Positions 43,517 to 52,182 of a stretch of DNA of 64,000 nt are shown here, piece by piece. Under the pieces are notes generated by a model that made no database searches, was not told the DNA's origin, and saw only the letters and a list, made by a program, of their open reading frames with translations. The DNA is taken from positions 29,988-93,987 of the forward strand of contig NZ_CAKKLX010000016.1 of the NCBI RefSeq assembly GCF_918698155.1, read 5' to 3'. Every line of letters begins with the position of its first letter. Position 1 is the first letter of the stretch. A program made the translations under genes and the position numbers. Source of the DNA: Roseomonas sp. CECT 9278 (lineage in GTDB: Bacteria > Pseudomonadota > Alphaproteobacteria > Acetobacterales > Acetobacteraceae).

Positions 43517-43801
43517 TCACCACCGCTTCGTCTTGACGTTGTGCACGTGCAGGTGCTCGCCGGCGCCGATATCGGCCACCGCCTTCCCGATATCCACCCC
43601 GTACTTGATGATGGTGTCGCCCTTGGCGATCGCCTTGATGGCGACCTTGTGGCCGATCGGGATGTCGGACTTGGCCGGGAACTCGATCATCCGGTCCTGG
43701 TCCATGATCCAGCCATTCAACGTCTGGCCGGCCTTGATCCCCTCGACGACCACGACACCGGCGGAATCGCCCTCGTCATGAACGCAGAAATGCACGGTCA
43801 T
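43517..43801 (-). CDS. UxaA-family small subunit (SAF domain, SuyA-like)
   Basis: This 94-aa protein is a SAF domain: [17 protein letters not shown] at the start, [22 protein letters not shown] in the middle and [12 protein letters not shown] at the end. The closing HVHN-x-K-TKRW is typical of altronate dehydratase N-terminal domains and SuyA. It partners the large subunit encoded directly downstream. Because it opens the two-gene operon, the promoter must lie in the gap with two hairpins (43802-43927). I read HDEG and HVHN as the metal/substrate-binding parts. Confidence 0.85.
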   Translation of the reverse strand: MTVHFCVHDEGDSAGVVVVEGIKAGQTLNGWIMDQDRMIEFPAKSDIPIGHKVAIKAIAKGDTIIKYGVDIGKAVADIGAGEHLHVHNVKTKRW

Positions 43802-43865
43802 CGTGCGTGCTCCTCCCCGAAAACAGTGGGGCGGACGCTAGAAGGGGGCGCGGGGCGGGTCAAAT

Positions 43866-43888
43866 GCGAGAGGGCGCCGCCCTCTCGC
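43866..43888. other. Perfect 10-bp hairpin between paaK-like and suyA-like genes
   Basis: Arms GCGAGAGGGC (43866-43875) and GCCCTCTCGC (43879-43888) pair perfectly around a three-base loop. It is the second of two hairpins downstream (minus strand) of the AMP-ligase gene that ends at 43928. Confidence 0.5.
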
Positions 43889-43897
43889 GCTCTCCCG

Positions 43898-43920
43898 CCA
43901 GGGGGGCGGCGGCCCCCTGG
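43898..43920 (-). terminator. Terminator-like hairpin after the PaaK-like gene
   Basis: Arms CCAGGGGG (43898-43905) and CCCCCTGG (43913-43920) around a seven-base loop lie eight bases past the stop of the minus-strand gene ending at 43928. The CCAGGGGG...CCCCCTGGA form is a recurrent intergenic hairpin in Acetobacteraceae. No U-tract follows, so Rho-type termination or mRNA end protection is more likely than intrinsic release. Confidence 0.5.
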
Positions 43921-43927
43921 ACCGCGA

Positions 43928-45145
43928 TCAGTTGAGCGGGCGTTCGTCGGCGATGGCCTTGCCGTCATTGGGCAGGCTGCCCGGCGGCACGACTTCCACC
44001 AGGCCGCGCAGGCGGGTCACGGCCGTCAGCGATGCGGCCAGCGCCTCGGCCATCGCGGCGGGTGCCTCGGCGCGCAGCGTCATCACATCCTGCTCCGCCA
44101 CGCGCGTCACCACCAGGCGCAGCCGCCCCACGCCCGGATGCCGCGCGGCGATCTCGGCAACCTGCTCCGGCCGCACGAACATGCCCTTCACCTTCGCCGT
44201 CTGGTCGGCGCGCCCACGCCAGCCCACGATGCGCGTGTTGGTGCGCCCACACGGCGACACGCCAGGCAGCACCGCCGACAGGTCTCCCAGCGCCAGGCGC
44301 AGCACCGGATGCGCGGGGTCGAGCACGGTCACCACCACCTCGCCCACCTCGCCATCCGCCACCGGCTCACCGGTGCCGGGGCGGACGATCTCGACCAGCA
44401 CTTCCTCGGCCACCACCAAGCCCTCGCGCGCCGCGGTCTCGTAGGCGACGCAGCCGAGATCCGCCGTGCCGTACATCTGGAAGGCCTCGATCCCGCGCGC
44501 GGCGATCTCGGCCTGCAAGGATGGCGGGAAGGCCGCGCCCGACACCAGCGCGCGCTTCACGCACGACACGTCGCGCGCCCCCGCGGCATCGAGCAAAATC
44601 TTCAGGAAATCCGGCGTGCCGACATACCCCGCCGGGCGGAAGGCCGTGATGAGGTCGAGCTGCGCCTCGGTATTCCCCGGCCCGGACGGGATCACCGCGC
44701 AACCCAGCGCGCGCAGCCCGCCATCCATGATCCAGCCGCCGGGCGTCAGGTGATAGGAGAAGGTGTTCAGCGCCACGTCGCCCGCCCGGAACCCCGCGGC
44801 GAAGAAGGCGCGCGCCATGTGCCAAGGGTCGTTGCCGGGGCGCTCGCCCTCGAAGATCGGCCCCGGCGAGGTGAACAGCCGCGCGAAGGATCCCGGCGGA
44901 TCGGCGACGAAGCCGCCGAAGGGCGGGTCGGCCTTCTGCGCGGCCGGCAGATCGGCCTTCCGCAGCACCGGCAGCCGCGCCAGCGCCGCGCGATCCGTCA
45001 CCGCCGCCGGATCGATACCCGCCAGCCGCGCGGCCTGCGCCGGCGCACGCATGGCGGCTTCCACCACCCTGGGCAGCACCGCCGCCAGCGCCTGCGCGCG
45101 CGTGCCGGCGTCGCGGGTTTCCAGCGCATCCATGTGATCGGCCAT
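43928..45145 (-). CDS. Phenylacetate-CoA-ligase-like AMP-forming enzyme
   Basis: The 405-aa protein resembles PaaK-type adenylate-forming ligases: LARLPVLRKADLP at the N-terminus, LFTSPGPIFEGERPGN, GNTEAQLDLITAFRPAGYVGTPDFLKILL, AFQMYGTADLGCVAYET and a C-terminal RIVGWRGRADQTAKVKGMFVRPEQV. It should activate an aromatic or branched acid to an acyl-CoA. The P-loop T-S-G-T seen in PaaK is replaced by TSPGP, so activity may differ. It is divergent from a branched-chain aminotransferase gene; a shared role in amino-acid-derived acids is inference. Confidence 0.82.
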   Translation of the reverse strand: MADHMDALETRDAGTRAQALAAVLPRVVEAAMRAPAQAARLAGIDPAAVTDRAALARLPVLRKADLPAAQKADPPFGGFVADPPGSFARLFTSPGPIFEGERPGNDPWHMARAFFAAGFRAGDVALNTFSYHLTPGGWIMDGGLRALGCAVIPSGPGNTEAQLDLITAFRPAGYVGTPDFLKILLDAAGARDVSCVKRALVSGAAFPPSLQAEIAARGIEAFQMYGTADLGCVAYETAAREGLVVAEEVLVEIVRPGTGEPVADGEVGEVVVTVLDPAHPVLRLALGDLSAVLPGVSPCGRTNTRIVGWRGRADQTAKVKGMFVRPEQVAEIAARHPGVGRLRLVVTRVAEQDVMTLRAEAPAAMAEALAASLTAVTRLRGLVEVVPPGSLPNDGKAIADERPLN

Positions 45146-45228
45146 CGAACCTCTCCCGCCCGCGGGGCTTCACCGTCCCCGCCCGCCATGGCACACCATC
45201 GCAGCACGCGGACGGAGAGGGAAACACC

Positions 45229-46083
45229 ATGGCCGGCGTCTTCTACTACGATGGCACCTGGTCCACCGAGGAGCCGAAGGTGATCGGCCCGATGGACCAC
45301 GCCTTCTGGCTGGGCTCGGTGATCTTCGACGGCGCGCGCGCCATCAAGGGCTGGGCGCCGGACCTCGACCGCCATGCGGCGCGCTGCGTGGCCTCGGCGC
45401 GCGCCATGCTGATGAAGCCGACCAAGACCCCGGAGGAGATCGAGGCGCTGTGCCGCGAGGGCATCCGCCGCATGGGCCCCGATGCGGAACTGTATGTCCG
45501 CCCGATGTTCTTCATCCGCAAGGGGCTGGGCGCGGCGCGGCCGGACCCGGACAGCACCGACTTCATCCTGTCGATCTACGACAGCCCGATCCCGCAATGG
45601 GCCGGCTTCTCGGCCGTGATGGCGCCGTTCCGCCGCGCCGCGCCCGACATGGCGCCAACCGATGCCAAGGCGTCGTGCCTCTATCCGAACGGCGCGCGGG
45701 CTTCGCACTACGCGGCGACGCAGGGCGCGGACAATGCGGTGATGTGCGACGCGCTCGGCCATGTCGCGGAATTCGCCAGCGCGAACCTGTGGTATGCCAA
45801 GGACGGCCAGGTCATCACGCCGGCGATCAACCACACCTTCCTGAACGGCATCACGCGCCAGCGCATCATGCGCCTGTTCCAGGATGCCGGCGTCAGCGTC
45901 CACGAACGCGCCGTGAAGCCCGCCGAGCTCGAAGCGGCGGACGAGATCTTCTCGACCGGCAACTACGCCAAGGTGCAGCCCTGCACGCGCTATAACGGGC
46001 GCGACATGCAGATCGGGCGCTTCACCACGCAGGCGCGCGACCTGTACTGGCGCTGGATGGAGAGCGCACCGAAGGTGATGTGA
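45229..46083 (+). CDS. ilvE: Branched-chain amino acid aminotransferase
   Basis: This 284-aa class-IV PLP enzyme has MAGVFYYDGTW, the IFDGARA segment, catalytic lysine K147 in TDAKASCLYPNGARA, and the cofactor loop VAEFASANLWYAKDG. It transfers the amino group between Val/Leu/Ile and 2-oxoglutarate. The family also includes D-amino-acid aminotransferases; the length and motifs favour IlvE, not proven. GGAGAGGG upstream fits ATG 45229. A clear intrinsic terminator follows at 46092. Confidence 0.85.
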   Translation: MAGVFYYDGTWSTEEPKVIGPMDHAFWLGSVIFDGARAIKGWAPDLDRHAARCVASARAMLMKPTKTPEEIEALCREGIRRMGPDAELYVRPMFFIRKGLGAARPDPDSTDFILSIYDSPIPQWAGFSAVMAPFRRAAPDMAPTDAKASCLYPNGARASHYAATQGADNAVMCDALGHVAEFASANLWYAKDGQVITPAINHTFLNGITRQRIMRLFQDAGVSVHERAVKPAELEAADEIFSTGNYAKVQPCTRYNGRDMQIGRFTTQARDLYWRWMESAPKVM

Positions 46084-46091
46084 TCCATGAC

Positions 46092-46126
46092 GCGGCCTTG
46101 ATCCCTGCGATCGGGGCCGCGCGTTT
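46092..46126 (+). terminator. Rho-independent terminator of ilvE
   Basis: A 12-bp stem (GCGGCCTTGATC at 46092-46103 with GATCGGGGCCGC at 46109-46120, two G-U pairs) with loop CCTGC is followed by GCGTTTGCGTCTTT. It is eight bases after the ilvE stop. Confidence 0.75.
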
Positions 46127-46301
46127 GCGTCTTTCGCGGGCAGGCCGCGCCCGCCGTTGCGCCGATCGCGGCGTTCGCCGGCCAGCGTGCCGTGCCGGCC
46201 GGCCTGCCACCGGATGGACACCCCCGTGCGGCGGGTGTTGGATTGCATCGCGAACCTGCGCGGCCACGACGCGGCGCGCCGGTCGCGACGGAGCATCCGG
46301 C

Positions 46302-47678
46302 ATGGCATCCCCGCGCAAGATCCGCCTCGGCGTCTCGATGATCGGCATGGGCTACCACCTGGCGGCCTGGCGGCATCCGCGGGCCTCGGCGGGTGGCAAC
46401 ATGGAATTGCAGCACGCGATGCGCGTCACGCAGGCGGCCGAGCGCGGGCTGCTCGACATGGCCTTCCTGGCCGATGGCGTCGGCATCCGCTTCAACGACG
46501 TGCCGGAGGGCGCGTTGTCGCATACCTGCAAGAACGTGCAGTTCGAACCGCTGACGTTGCTGAGCGCGCTGGCGATGGTGACGAACCGCGTCGGCCTGGT
46601 CGCGACAGCGTCCACCACCTACAACGAGCCCTATCACATCGCGCGGAAATTCGCCTCGCTGGACCACATCAGCGCCGGGCGCGCGGGCTGGAACGTGGTG
46701 ACCAGCGCGACCGACATGGAGGCTCGGAATTTCGGCCTGGTGGGCGCGCCGCCCAAGACCGGCCGCTACGACCGCGCGGCGGAATTCGTCGAGGTCGTGA
46801 AGGGGCTTTGGGATTCGTGGGAGGACGACGCCTTCGTGCGCGACCAGGCGAGCGGCCTCAACTACCACCCCGACAAGGTCCATCCGCTGAACCACGACGG
46901 GAAGCACTTCCGCGTCGCCGGCCCGCTCAACGTGCAGCGCACGCCGCAGGGGCGGCCCATCATCGTGCAGGCCGGTGCGTCGGAGGAGGGGCGCGAGCTC
47001 GCCGCCGCCACCGCCGACGTGGTCTATGCCGCGGCACAGACGCTGGAGGATGGACGCGCCTACTACACGGATGTGAAGGCGCGCATGGCGAAGTACGGCC
47101 GGCATGCCGACCAGCTCAAGATCATGCCCGGCATCATGGCCGTGCCGGGCCGCACGCGGCAGGAAGCGCAGGACAGCTACCAGGTGTTGCAGGAGCTGGT
47201 GCAGCCGGTGGTGGGCCTCGGCGCGCTCGCGAATTATCTCGGTGACCTGTCGGACCACGACCTGGATGGCCCGGTGCCCGAACCGCCGGCCGGCGCACGC
47301 GACCACAGCCGCGGCCAGATCTTCATCGATATGGCGCGGCGGGGGAACCTGTCGATCCGCCAGCTGTACCTGTCGATCGCCGGCGGCAACGGGCATCGCA
47401 CCGTGGTCGGCACGCCGGCCGACATCGTCGACGCCATGGAGGAATGGTTCCACAACGACGCCGCGGACGGCTTCAACCTGCTACCGCCCTGGCTGCCTGG
47501 CGGGCTGGACGACGTGGTGGACCAGGTGATCCCGGAGATGCAGCGGCGCGGCCTGTATCGCACCGCCTACGAGGGCACGACCTTGCGCGCGAATCTCGGA
47601 CTGGACTGGCCGGAACACCCTGCCGTGGCGCGCCGGCGCGCGGCGGTGGCGCAGGCGATCGGGAGTGCGGCGCAGTGA
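46302..47678 (+). CDS. LLM-class flavin monooxygenase (NtaA/SnaA/DszA type) 1
   Basis: The 458-aa protein has the NtaA-family TIM-barrel pattern: LGVSMIGMGYHLAAWRHP, LLDMAFLADG, FEPLTLLSALAMVTNRVGLVATASTTYNEPYHIARKFASLDHISAGRAGWNVVTS, and GRPIIVQAGASEEGRELAA. It uses FMNH2 from a separate reductase to oxidise C-N or C-S bonds (nitrilotriacetate, EDTA, dibenzothiophene sulfone). GGAG eight bases upstream supports ATG 46302. It is coupled by GTGA to a binding-protein gene, and a second monooxygenase follows, so the three probably share a substrate. Confidence 0.87.
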   Translation: MASPRKIRLGVSMIGMGYHLAAWRHPRASAGGNMELQHAMRVTQAAERGLLDMAFLADGVGIRFNDVPEGALSHTCKNVQFEPLTLLSALAMVTNRVGLVATASTTYNEPYHIARKFASLDHISAGRAGWNVVTSATDMEARNFGLVGAPPKTGRYDRAAEFVEVVKGLWDSWEDDAFVRDQASGLNYHPDKVHPLNHDGKHFRVAGPLNVQRTPQGRPIIVQAGASEEGRELAAATADVVYAAAQTLEDGRAYYTDVKARMAKYGRHADQLKIMPGIMAVPGRTRQEAQDSYQVLQELVQPVVGLGALANYLGDLSDHDLDGPVPEPPAGARDHSRGQIFIDMARRGNLSIRQLYLSIAGGNGHRTVVGTPADIVDAMEEWFHNDAADGFNLLPPWLPGGLDDVVDQVIPEMQRRGLYRTAYEGTTLRANLGLDWPEHPAVARRRAAVAQAIGSAAQ

Positions 47679-49246
47679 AGCGCCTGCTGCTGGCGCTGCT
47701 GGTGGCCTGCGCCGCACCGGCTTCCGCGCAGACGCTGCGCATCGGGATGAAGGCGGCGGTGGACGGGTCCGATCCGCATCAATCCTACAGCCCGAATCGC
47801 AACGTGCAGATGCATGTGTACGAATCACTGGTGAACCAGGACCAGTACCTGCAACCGCTGCCGGGTCTTGCGGAATCCTGGCGCGTGATCGACGACACCA
47901 CCTGGGAATTCCGCCTGCGCGAGGGCGTGACCTTCCACGACGGCACGCCGCTGACCGCCGCGGATATCGCCTTCTCGCTGCGCCGTGCCGCGGATGCGCG
48001 GGGCTTGCGGACCTACAGCCCGCAGCTGCGCAGCTTCGCCGCCGTCGAGGAGGTGGATGCGCGCACCGTGCGCATCCGCACGCGCGGGCCCGCACCGCTG
48101 CTGCATGTGAACCTGACCACCATCATGATCGTCTCCGCCGCCGCGGTGGGCGCGACCGCGACCGAGGAGGACTTCAACGGCGGCCGCGCGGCGGTCGGTA
48201 CCGGGCCCTATCGCTGGGTGCGCTTCACGCCGGGCAGCGACGTCACGCTGGAACGCGCGCCGCGCCATTGGCGCGAGCCCGAACCCTGGCAGCGCGTGGT
48301 GTTCCGCTTCATCCCGAACGACAGCGCGCGTGTCTCCGCGCTGCTGGCGGGCGATGTCGATGTGGTGGATGCGGTGCCGCCCGCGCTGTATGGGCGCGTG
48401 CGGTCGGACCAGCGGTCCCGCCTGCACACCGCGACCTCCGCCTTCAACCTGTACATGTACATCGACAGCGGGCGGGAGCGTTCGCCCTTCGTCGCCGGCA
48501 TCGACGGCCAGCCGCTTGATCGCAATCCGCTGCAGGATCGCCGCGTGCGCCTGGCGCTGTCCCACGCCATCAACCGCGCCGCACTGGCCGAACGCGCCAT
48601 GGAAGGCGGCGCGGAAGCCGCCGGCCAGATCGCCCCGCAGGGCTTCATGGGCCATGTGCCGGGCCTGGCCATCCCGGCCTTCGATCCCGCCCGCGCCCGC
48701 GCGCTGCTGGCCGAGGCCGGCTATCCGAACGGCTTCGGCCTGACCATCCACTGCACGTCGGACCGCTTCGCCGGCGACAGCCGCACCTGCCAGGCGGTCG
48801 GCCAGATGCTGACGGCGATCGGCATCCGCACGGAGGTGGAGGCGATCCCGTCCAGCATCTTCTTCCGGCGCGCCAATCGCGCGCCGGCCGCGGGCGGGCC
48901 GGAATTCTCGGTGTCGATGTCGATGTTCGCCTCGACCACCGGCGCGGCGAGCGAAGGCATGAACAACATCCTGCGCACCTACAACCCGGCGCTGAGCCAC
49001 GGCCCGGCCAATCGCGGGCGCTATTCGGATACGGTGCTGGATGGCCTGCTGGGGCAGATCGAAGGCGCGATGGATGATGCGCAGCGCGAGGCATTGACCC
49101 GGCAGGCGGTGCGCCGCGTCATGGAGGAAGCGGCGATCGTGCCCGCCTTCTTCGTGCGTTCGGGCTGGGGCACCGCGCGCAACCTCACGCTGATACCGCG
49201 CGGGGACCAGTACACCATGGCGACCGGCATCCGCGTCGCACGCTGA
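47675..49246 (+). CDS. Periplasmic oligopeptide-type binding protein (SBP_bac_5)
   Basis: This 523-aa protein has a signal peptide (VKRLLLALLVACAAPASAQ) and the family-5 binding-protein pattern: LRIGMKAAVDGSDPHQSYSPNRNVQMHVYESLV, YLQPLPGLAESWRVIDDTTWEFRLREGVTFHDGTPLTAADIAFSLRR, VRLALSHAINRAAL. Family-5 proteins bind peptides, nickel-chelates, opines and also EDTA (EppA). No permease or ATPase genes accompany it. The GTG overlaps the stop of monooxygenase 1, and monooxygenase 2 begins 11 bases after its stop. The ligand is probably the monooxygenases' substrate. Confidence 0.88.
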   Translation: MKRLLLALLVACAAPASAQTLRIGMKAAVDGSDPHQSYSPNRNVQMHVYESLVNQDQYLQPLPGLAESWRVIDDTTWEFRLREGVTFHDGTPLTAADIAFSLRRAADARGLRTYSPQLRSFAAVEEVDARTVRIRTRGPAPLLHVNLTTIMIVSAAAVGATATEEDFNGGRAAVGTGPYRWVRFTPGSDVTLERAPRHWREPEPWQRVVFRFIPNDSARVSALLAGDVDVVDAVPPALYGRVRSDQRSRLHTATSAFNLYMYIDSGRERSPFVAGIDGQPLDRNPLQDRRVRLALSHAINRAALAERAMEGGAEAAGQIAPQGFMGHVPGLAIPAFDPARARALLAEAGYPNGFGLTIHCTSDRFAGDSRTCQAVGQMLTAIGIRTEVEAIPSSIFFRRANRAPAAGGPEFSVSMSMFASTTGAASEGMNNILRTYNPALSHGPANRGRYSDTVLDGLLGQIEGAMDDAQREALTRQAVRRVMEEAAIVPAFFVRSGWGTARNLTLIPRGDQYTMATGIRVAR

Positions 49247-49257
49247 AGGACACGACA

Positions 49258-50625
49258 ATGGCCAAGAAGCAGCTCAAGCTCGGCGCCTTCCTCAGCGTGC
49301 CGGGCAACCACCTGGCAGGCTGGCGCCACCCGGATGCGGCGGTGGAATCCGACATGGATTTCGGCTGGTACATGCGCCTCGCGCAGACGGCCGAGCGCCA
49401 CCTGTACGACACCATCTTCTTCCAGGACACGGTGGCGGTCGGCGGGTCGGATGCGCTGAAGGCCGGCGACCTGACGCGCACGCGCCTGTCGCGCATCGTC
49501 AAGCTGGAACCCACCGCCTGCTTGGCCGCGCTGGCGATGGGCACGACGCATATCGGCCTGGTCGCGACCGCCACCACCACCTTCAACGAGCCCTACAACA
49601 TCGCCCGCCGCTTCGCGACCATCGACCATATCAGCAAGGGCCGCTGCGGCTGGAATTTGGTGACGTCGCAGATCGAGGACGAGGCCGGCAACTTCAACCT
49701 CGACACCCATGTCGACCACGCCGCGCGCTACGAACGCGCCATCGAATTCTATGAAGTGGTCGCAGGGTTGTGGGATTCCTGGGAGGCCGACGCCTTCCTG
49801 CGCGACAAGGACAGCGGCGTCTGGTTCGACCGCGACAAGATGCATTTCCTCGACCACCACGGGCAGCATTTCCATGTGCGCGGGCCGCTGAATGTGTCGC
49901 GCACGCCGCAGGGGCGGCCGGTCGTGGCGCAGGCGGGGTCGTCCGAACCCGGGCGCGAACTGGCGGCCCGCACCGCCGACGTGGTGTTCACCGCGCAGAC
50001 CGAACTGGATGCGGCGCGCGACTTCTTCGCCGATGTGAAGGGCCGCACGGCGAAGTACGGGCGCTCGCCGGACGACATCAAGATCATGCCCGGCATCACG
50101 CCCGTGATCGGCCGCACGATGGAGGAAGCGCGGGAGAAGTACGACCAGCTGCAAGCCCTGCTGCCCGATGACGTGGCGCTCGCCGCGCTGGCGCGCTTCA
50201 CGCGCGGCGTCGACATCTTCTCCTACCCACTGCACGGGCCGATGCCCGACCTGCCGGAAGCGAATTCCGCCAAGTCGCGCCAGAAGCTCATCATGGACAT
50301 GGCGCGCAAGGGCAACCTGTCGCTGATCCAGACCGCGCGCTCCGTCTCCGCCGCGCAGGGCCATCGCGTGCTGGTCGGCACGCCCGACCACATCGCCGAC
50401 GAACTCCAGGAATGGCTGGAGAAGGACGCCGCCGACGGCTTCAACGTGATCTGCAACTACTACCCGAAGCCCTTCGAGGAATTCTCCGAGCTGGTCATCC
50501 CCGAACTCCAGCGCCGCGGCATCTTCCGCACCGCCTATGAAGGCACAACGCTGCGGGAGAACCTGGGCCTGCGCGTGCCGGAGAACCGCCATACCCGCGC
50601 GCGGCGGGCACAGGCGGCGGACTGA
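49258..50625 (+). CDS. LLM-class flavin monooxygenase (NtaA/SnaA/DszA type) 2
   Basis: The 455-aa protein is a second NtaA-like enzyme: LGAFLSVPGNHLAGWRHP, LYDTIFFQDTVAVGG, HIGLVATATTTFNEPYNIARRFATIDHISKGRCGWNLVTS and GRPVVAQAGSSEPGRELAA. It is clearly homologous to monooxygenase 1 across its length but diverged, suggesting an old duplication with two substrate specificities or two steps. It lies 11 bases after the binding-protein gene and converges on the CoA-transferase gene three bases later. Confidence 0.87.
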   Translation: MAKKQLKLGAFLSVPGNHLAGWRHPDAAVESDMDFGWYMRLAQTAERHLYDTIFFQDTVAVGGSDALKAGDLTRTRLSRIVKLEPTACLAALAMGTTHIGLVATATTTFNEPYNIARRFATIDHISKGRCGWNLVTSQIEDEAGNFNLDTHVDHAARYERAIEFYEVVAGLWDSWEADAFLRDKDSGVWFDRDKMHFLDHHGQHFHVRGPLNVSRTPQGRPVVAQAGSSEPGRELAARTADVVFTAQTELDAARDFFADVKGRTAKYGRSPDDIKIMPGITPVIGRTMEEAREKYDQLQALLPDDVALAALARFTRGVDIFSYPLHGPMPDLPEANSAKSRQKLIMDMARKGNLSLIQTARSVSAAQGHRVLVGTPDHIADELQEWLEKDAADGFNVICNYYPKPFEEFSELVIPELQRRGIFRTAYEGTTLRENLGLRVPENRHTRARRAQAAD

Positions 50626-50628
50626 CCC

Positions 50629-51828
50629 TCACGGCCGCAGCGGCGCGCTCTCCCCGCGCGCCACCGCGCCGAACACCAGGTCGTTATGCGCGCCCGCCGC
50701 CGGGCCGGTCCAGCGCACCATCGCGCGTGGCGCCACGCCGTCGAAGCGGAAGGGTGCCGCCGGGTGCAGCACCTGGCCGATCAGCGGATCGGCCACCTCC
50801 ATCACCCAGGACCGGTCCCGGAAATGCGGGTCCGTCGCGCAATCCGCCATGTCGAACAGGCGCGAGCACGGTACCTCGGCCGCTTCCAGCACCGCCTCGG
50901 CCGTCGCGGCATCGCGCTGCCGCGTCCAGTCGGCGATCGCTTCATCCAGCTCGCCCACATTCGCGCAGCGCCCGGCATTATTGGCAAAGCGCGGATCCTC
51001 CGCCATCTCCGACCGGCCGATCGCATCCATCAGCCGCTTGAAGATCAGGTCGGAATTGCCGGCGATGCACAGCCACTTCCCATCCGCGCAGGGATAGGTG
51101 TTGGTCGGCGCCGCGGTCTTGATCGCCGCCCCCTGCGGCTGCCGCACCCAGCCGAACAGCCCGTATTCCGGCAGCATGCCCTCCATCAGCGAGAACACGC
51201 TGCTGACCAGGTCCACATCCACCACGCGGCCGCGCGCGGCGGGGTCGCCTTTCACCTGCCAGCAGGCCGCCACCACCGCCATGGCGCAGTACATCCCCGC
51301 CAGGTCGTCGCTGATCGACACCCCGCAGCGCGGCGGGGGGTAGTCGGTCTGGCCCGGGTTCGCCGTCAGGTGGCGCAGGCCGCCCATCGCCTCGCCGATC
51401 GCGCCGAAGGCCGGCTTGTCGCGATACGGCCCGCCCTGCCCGTAGCCCGAGATGCGCCCGATGATCAGCCGCGGATTGGCCGCCTGCAGCACATCCGGCC
51501 CCAGCCCGATGCGTTCCAGGTAGCCGGCGCGGAAATTCTCGACCAGCGCATCGGCGCGCTGCAGCAGCGCGGCCAGACGGTCGCGATCCTCCGGCTTCTT
51601 CAGGTCCAGCGTCACCGACAGCTTGTTGCGCCCGTGCACGCTGAACCACACGGCATGGCCCTCGACGCTGCTGCCCCAGCCGCGCACCGGGTCGCCATCG
51701 GGCGGTTCCACCTTGATCACCTCGGCACCCAGGTCGGCCAACAGCCGGGTCGCGAAGGGCGCGGCGATGTAGTGGCCGAGCTCGACGATCTTCAGCCCTT
51801 CGAGGGGCAGCTTCGGGGAGGGCGTCAT
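50629..51828 (-). CDS. CaiB/BaiF-family (class III) CoA transferase
   Basis: This 399-aa protein has the class-III pattern: GLKIVELGHYIAAPFATRLLADLGAEVIKVEPPDGDP, FSVHGRNKLSVTLDLKKPE, and the catalytic Asp in CGVSISDDLAGMYCAM (D174 or D175). It transfers CoA between acids such as oxalate, carnitine or benzylsuccinate, via an enzyme-CoA thioester; substrate unknown. ATG 51828 gives the family N-terminus; an ATG at 51840 adds four residues. It is divergent from the amidase pair across a 354-base gap. Confidence 0.88.
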   Translation of the reverse strand: MTPSPKLPLEGLKIVELGHYIAAPFATRLLADLGAEVIKVEPPDGDPVRGWGSSVEGHAVWFSVHGRNKLSVTLDLKKPEDRDRLAALLQRADALVENFRAGYLERIGLGPDVLQAANPRLIIGRISGYGQGGPYRDKPAFGAIGEAMGGLRHLTANPGQTDYPPPRCGVSISDDLAGMYCAMAVVAACWQVKGDPAARGRVVDVDLVSSVFSLMEGMLPEYGLFGWVRQPQGAAIKTAAPTNTYPCADGKWLCIAGNSDLIFKRLMDAIGRSEMAEDPRFANNAGRCANVGELDEAIADWTRQRDAATAEAVLEAAEVPCSRLFDMADCATDPHFRDRSWVMEVADPLIGQVLHPAAPFRFDGVAPRAMVRWTGPAAGAHNDLVFGAVARGESAPLRP

Positions 51829-52182
51829 GGCGCCACCCATACGCCGGATCGCGGCGACGGAAAATCGCGCAGCGGGAAACCCTTCGGCAAGCAGGCCGGG
51901 GGCATCTTCAGCCCCAGGGCGCCGCGGTGCCCTTTCCTCCTCGTGGCGCGGGCCCTCCCTCCCGCCGCTCCCGCCCGGCGCGCCGGGCGGAACCTTGCGG
52001 GGGCGGGGCCTTGCCGGTCCCGCCCCCCTTCTTTTCCGTTTCCCTCCACTGCCGCCGCGGCCATGCACCGATTGCCATGCCGGTGCCATGTCGCCTGCGC
52101 AGAATTCCCCCCGTGGCGGTTTTGCGGCAGGGTCTGCTGGACCCGCATGCCCGGGATCGCGACAGGCAAGGACGTGACATCG
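51829..52182. other. 354-base divergent intergenic region with strong secondary structure
   Basis: This is the only gene-free stretch over 300 bases. It must hold promoters for the CoA-transferase gene (minus) and the atzG-like gene (plus). It contains a perfect 20-base palindrome (CCGCCCGGCG plus its complement, 51971-51990) and, at 51999-52035, a terminator-like hairpin with T-rich tail on the plus strand, inside the presumed leader of the amidase genes. I see no small gene and no recognisable riboswitch core. Confidence 0.6.
51999..52035 (+). terminator. Terminator-like hairpin in the amidase leader
   Basis: Stem GGGGGCGGGGCC (51999-52010) pairs with GGTCCCGCCCCC (52016-52027), one G-U pair, loop TTGCC, followed by CTTCTTTTCC. 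No plus-strand gene ends just upstream (the nearest plus-strand stop is 50625), so it lies before a gene, not after one. It could be an attenuator of atzG/amidase, or it could end antisense transcripts from the CoA-transferase region. Confidence 0.55.

Noticed and set aside
46127..46301. Possible riboswitch upstream of the first flavin monooxygenase
   Set aside because: The stretch has local hairpins (for example around CACCC/GGGTG near 46215-46235) but no SAM, guanidine or other aptamer core that I recognise.
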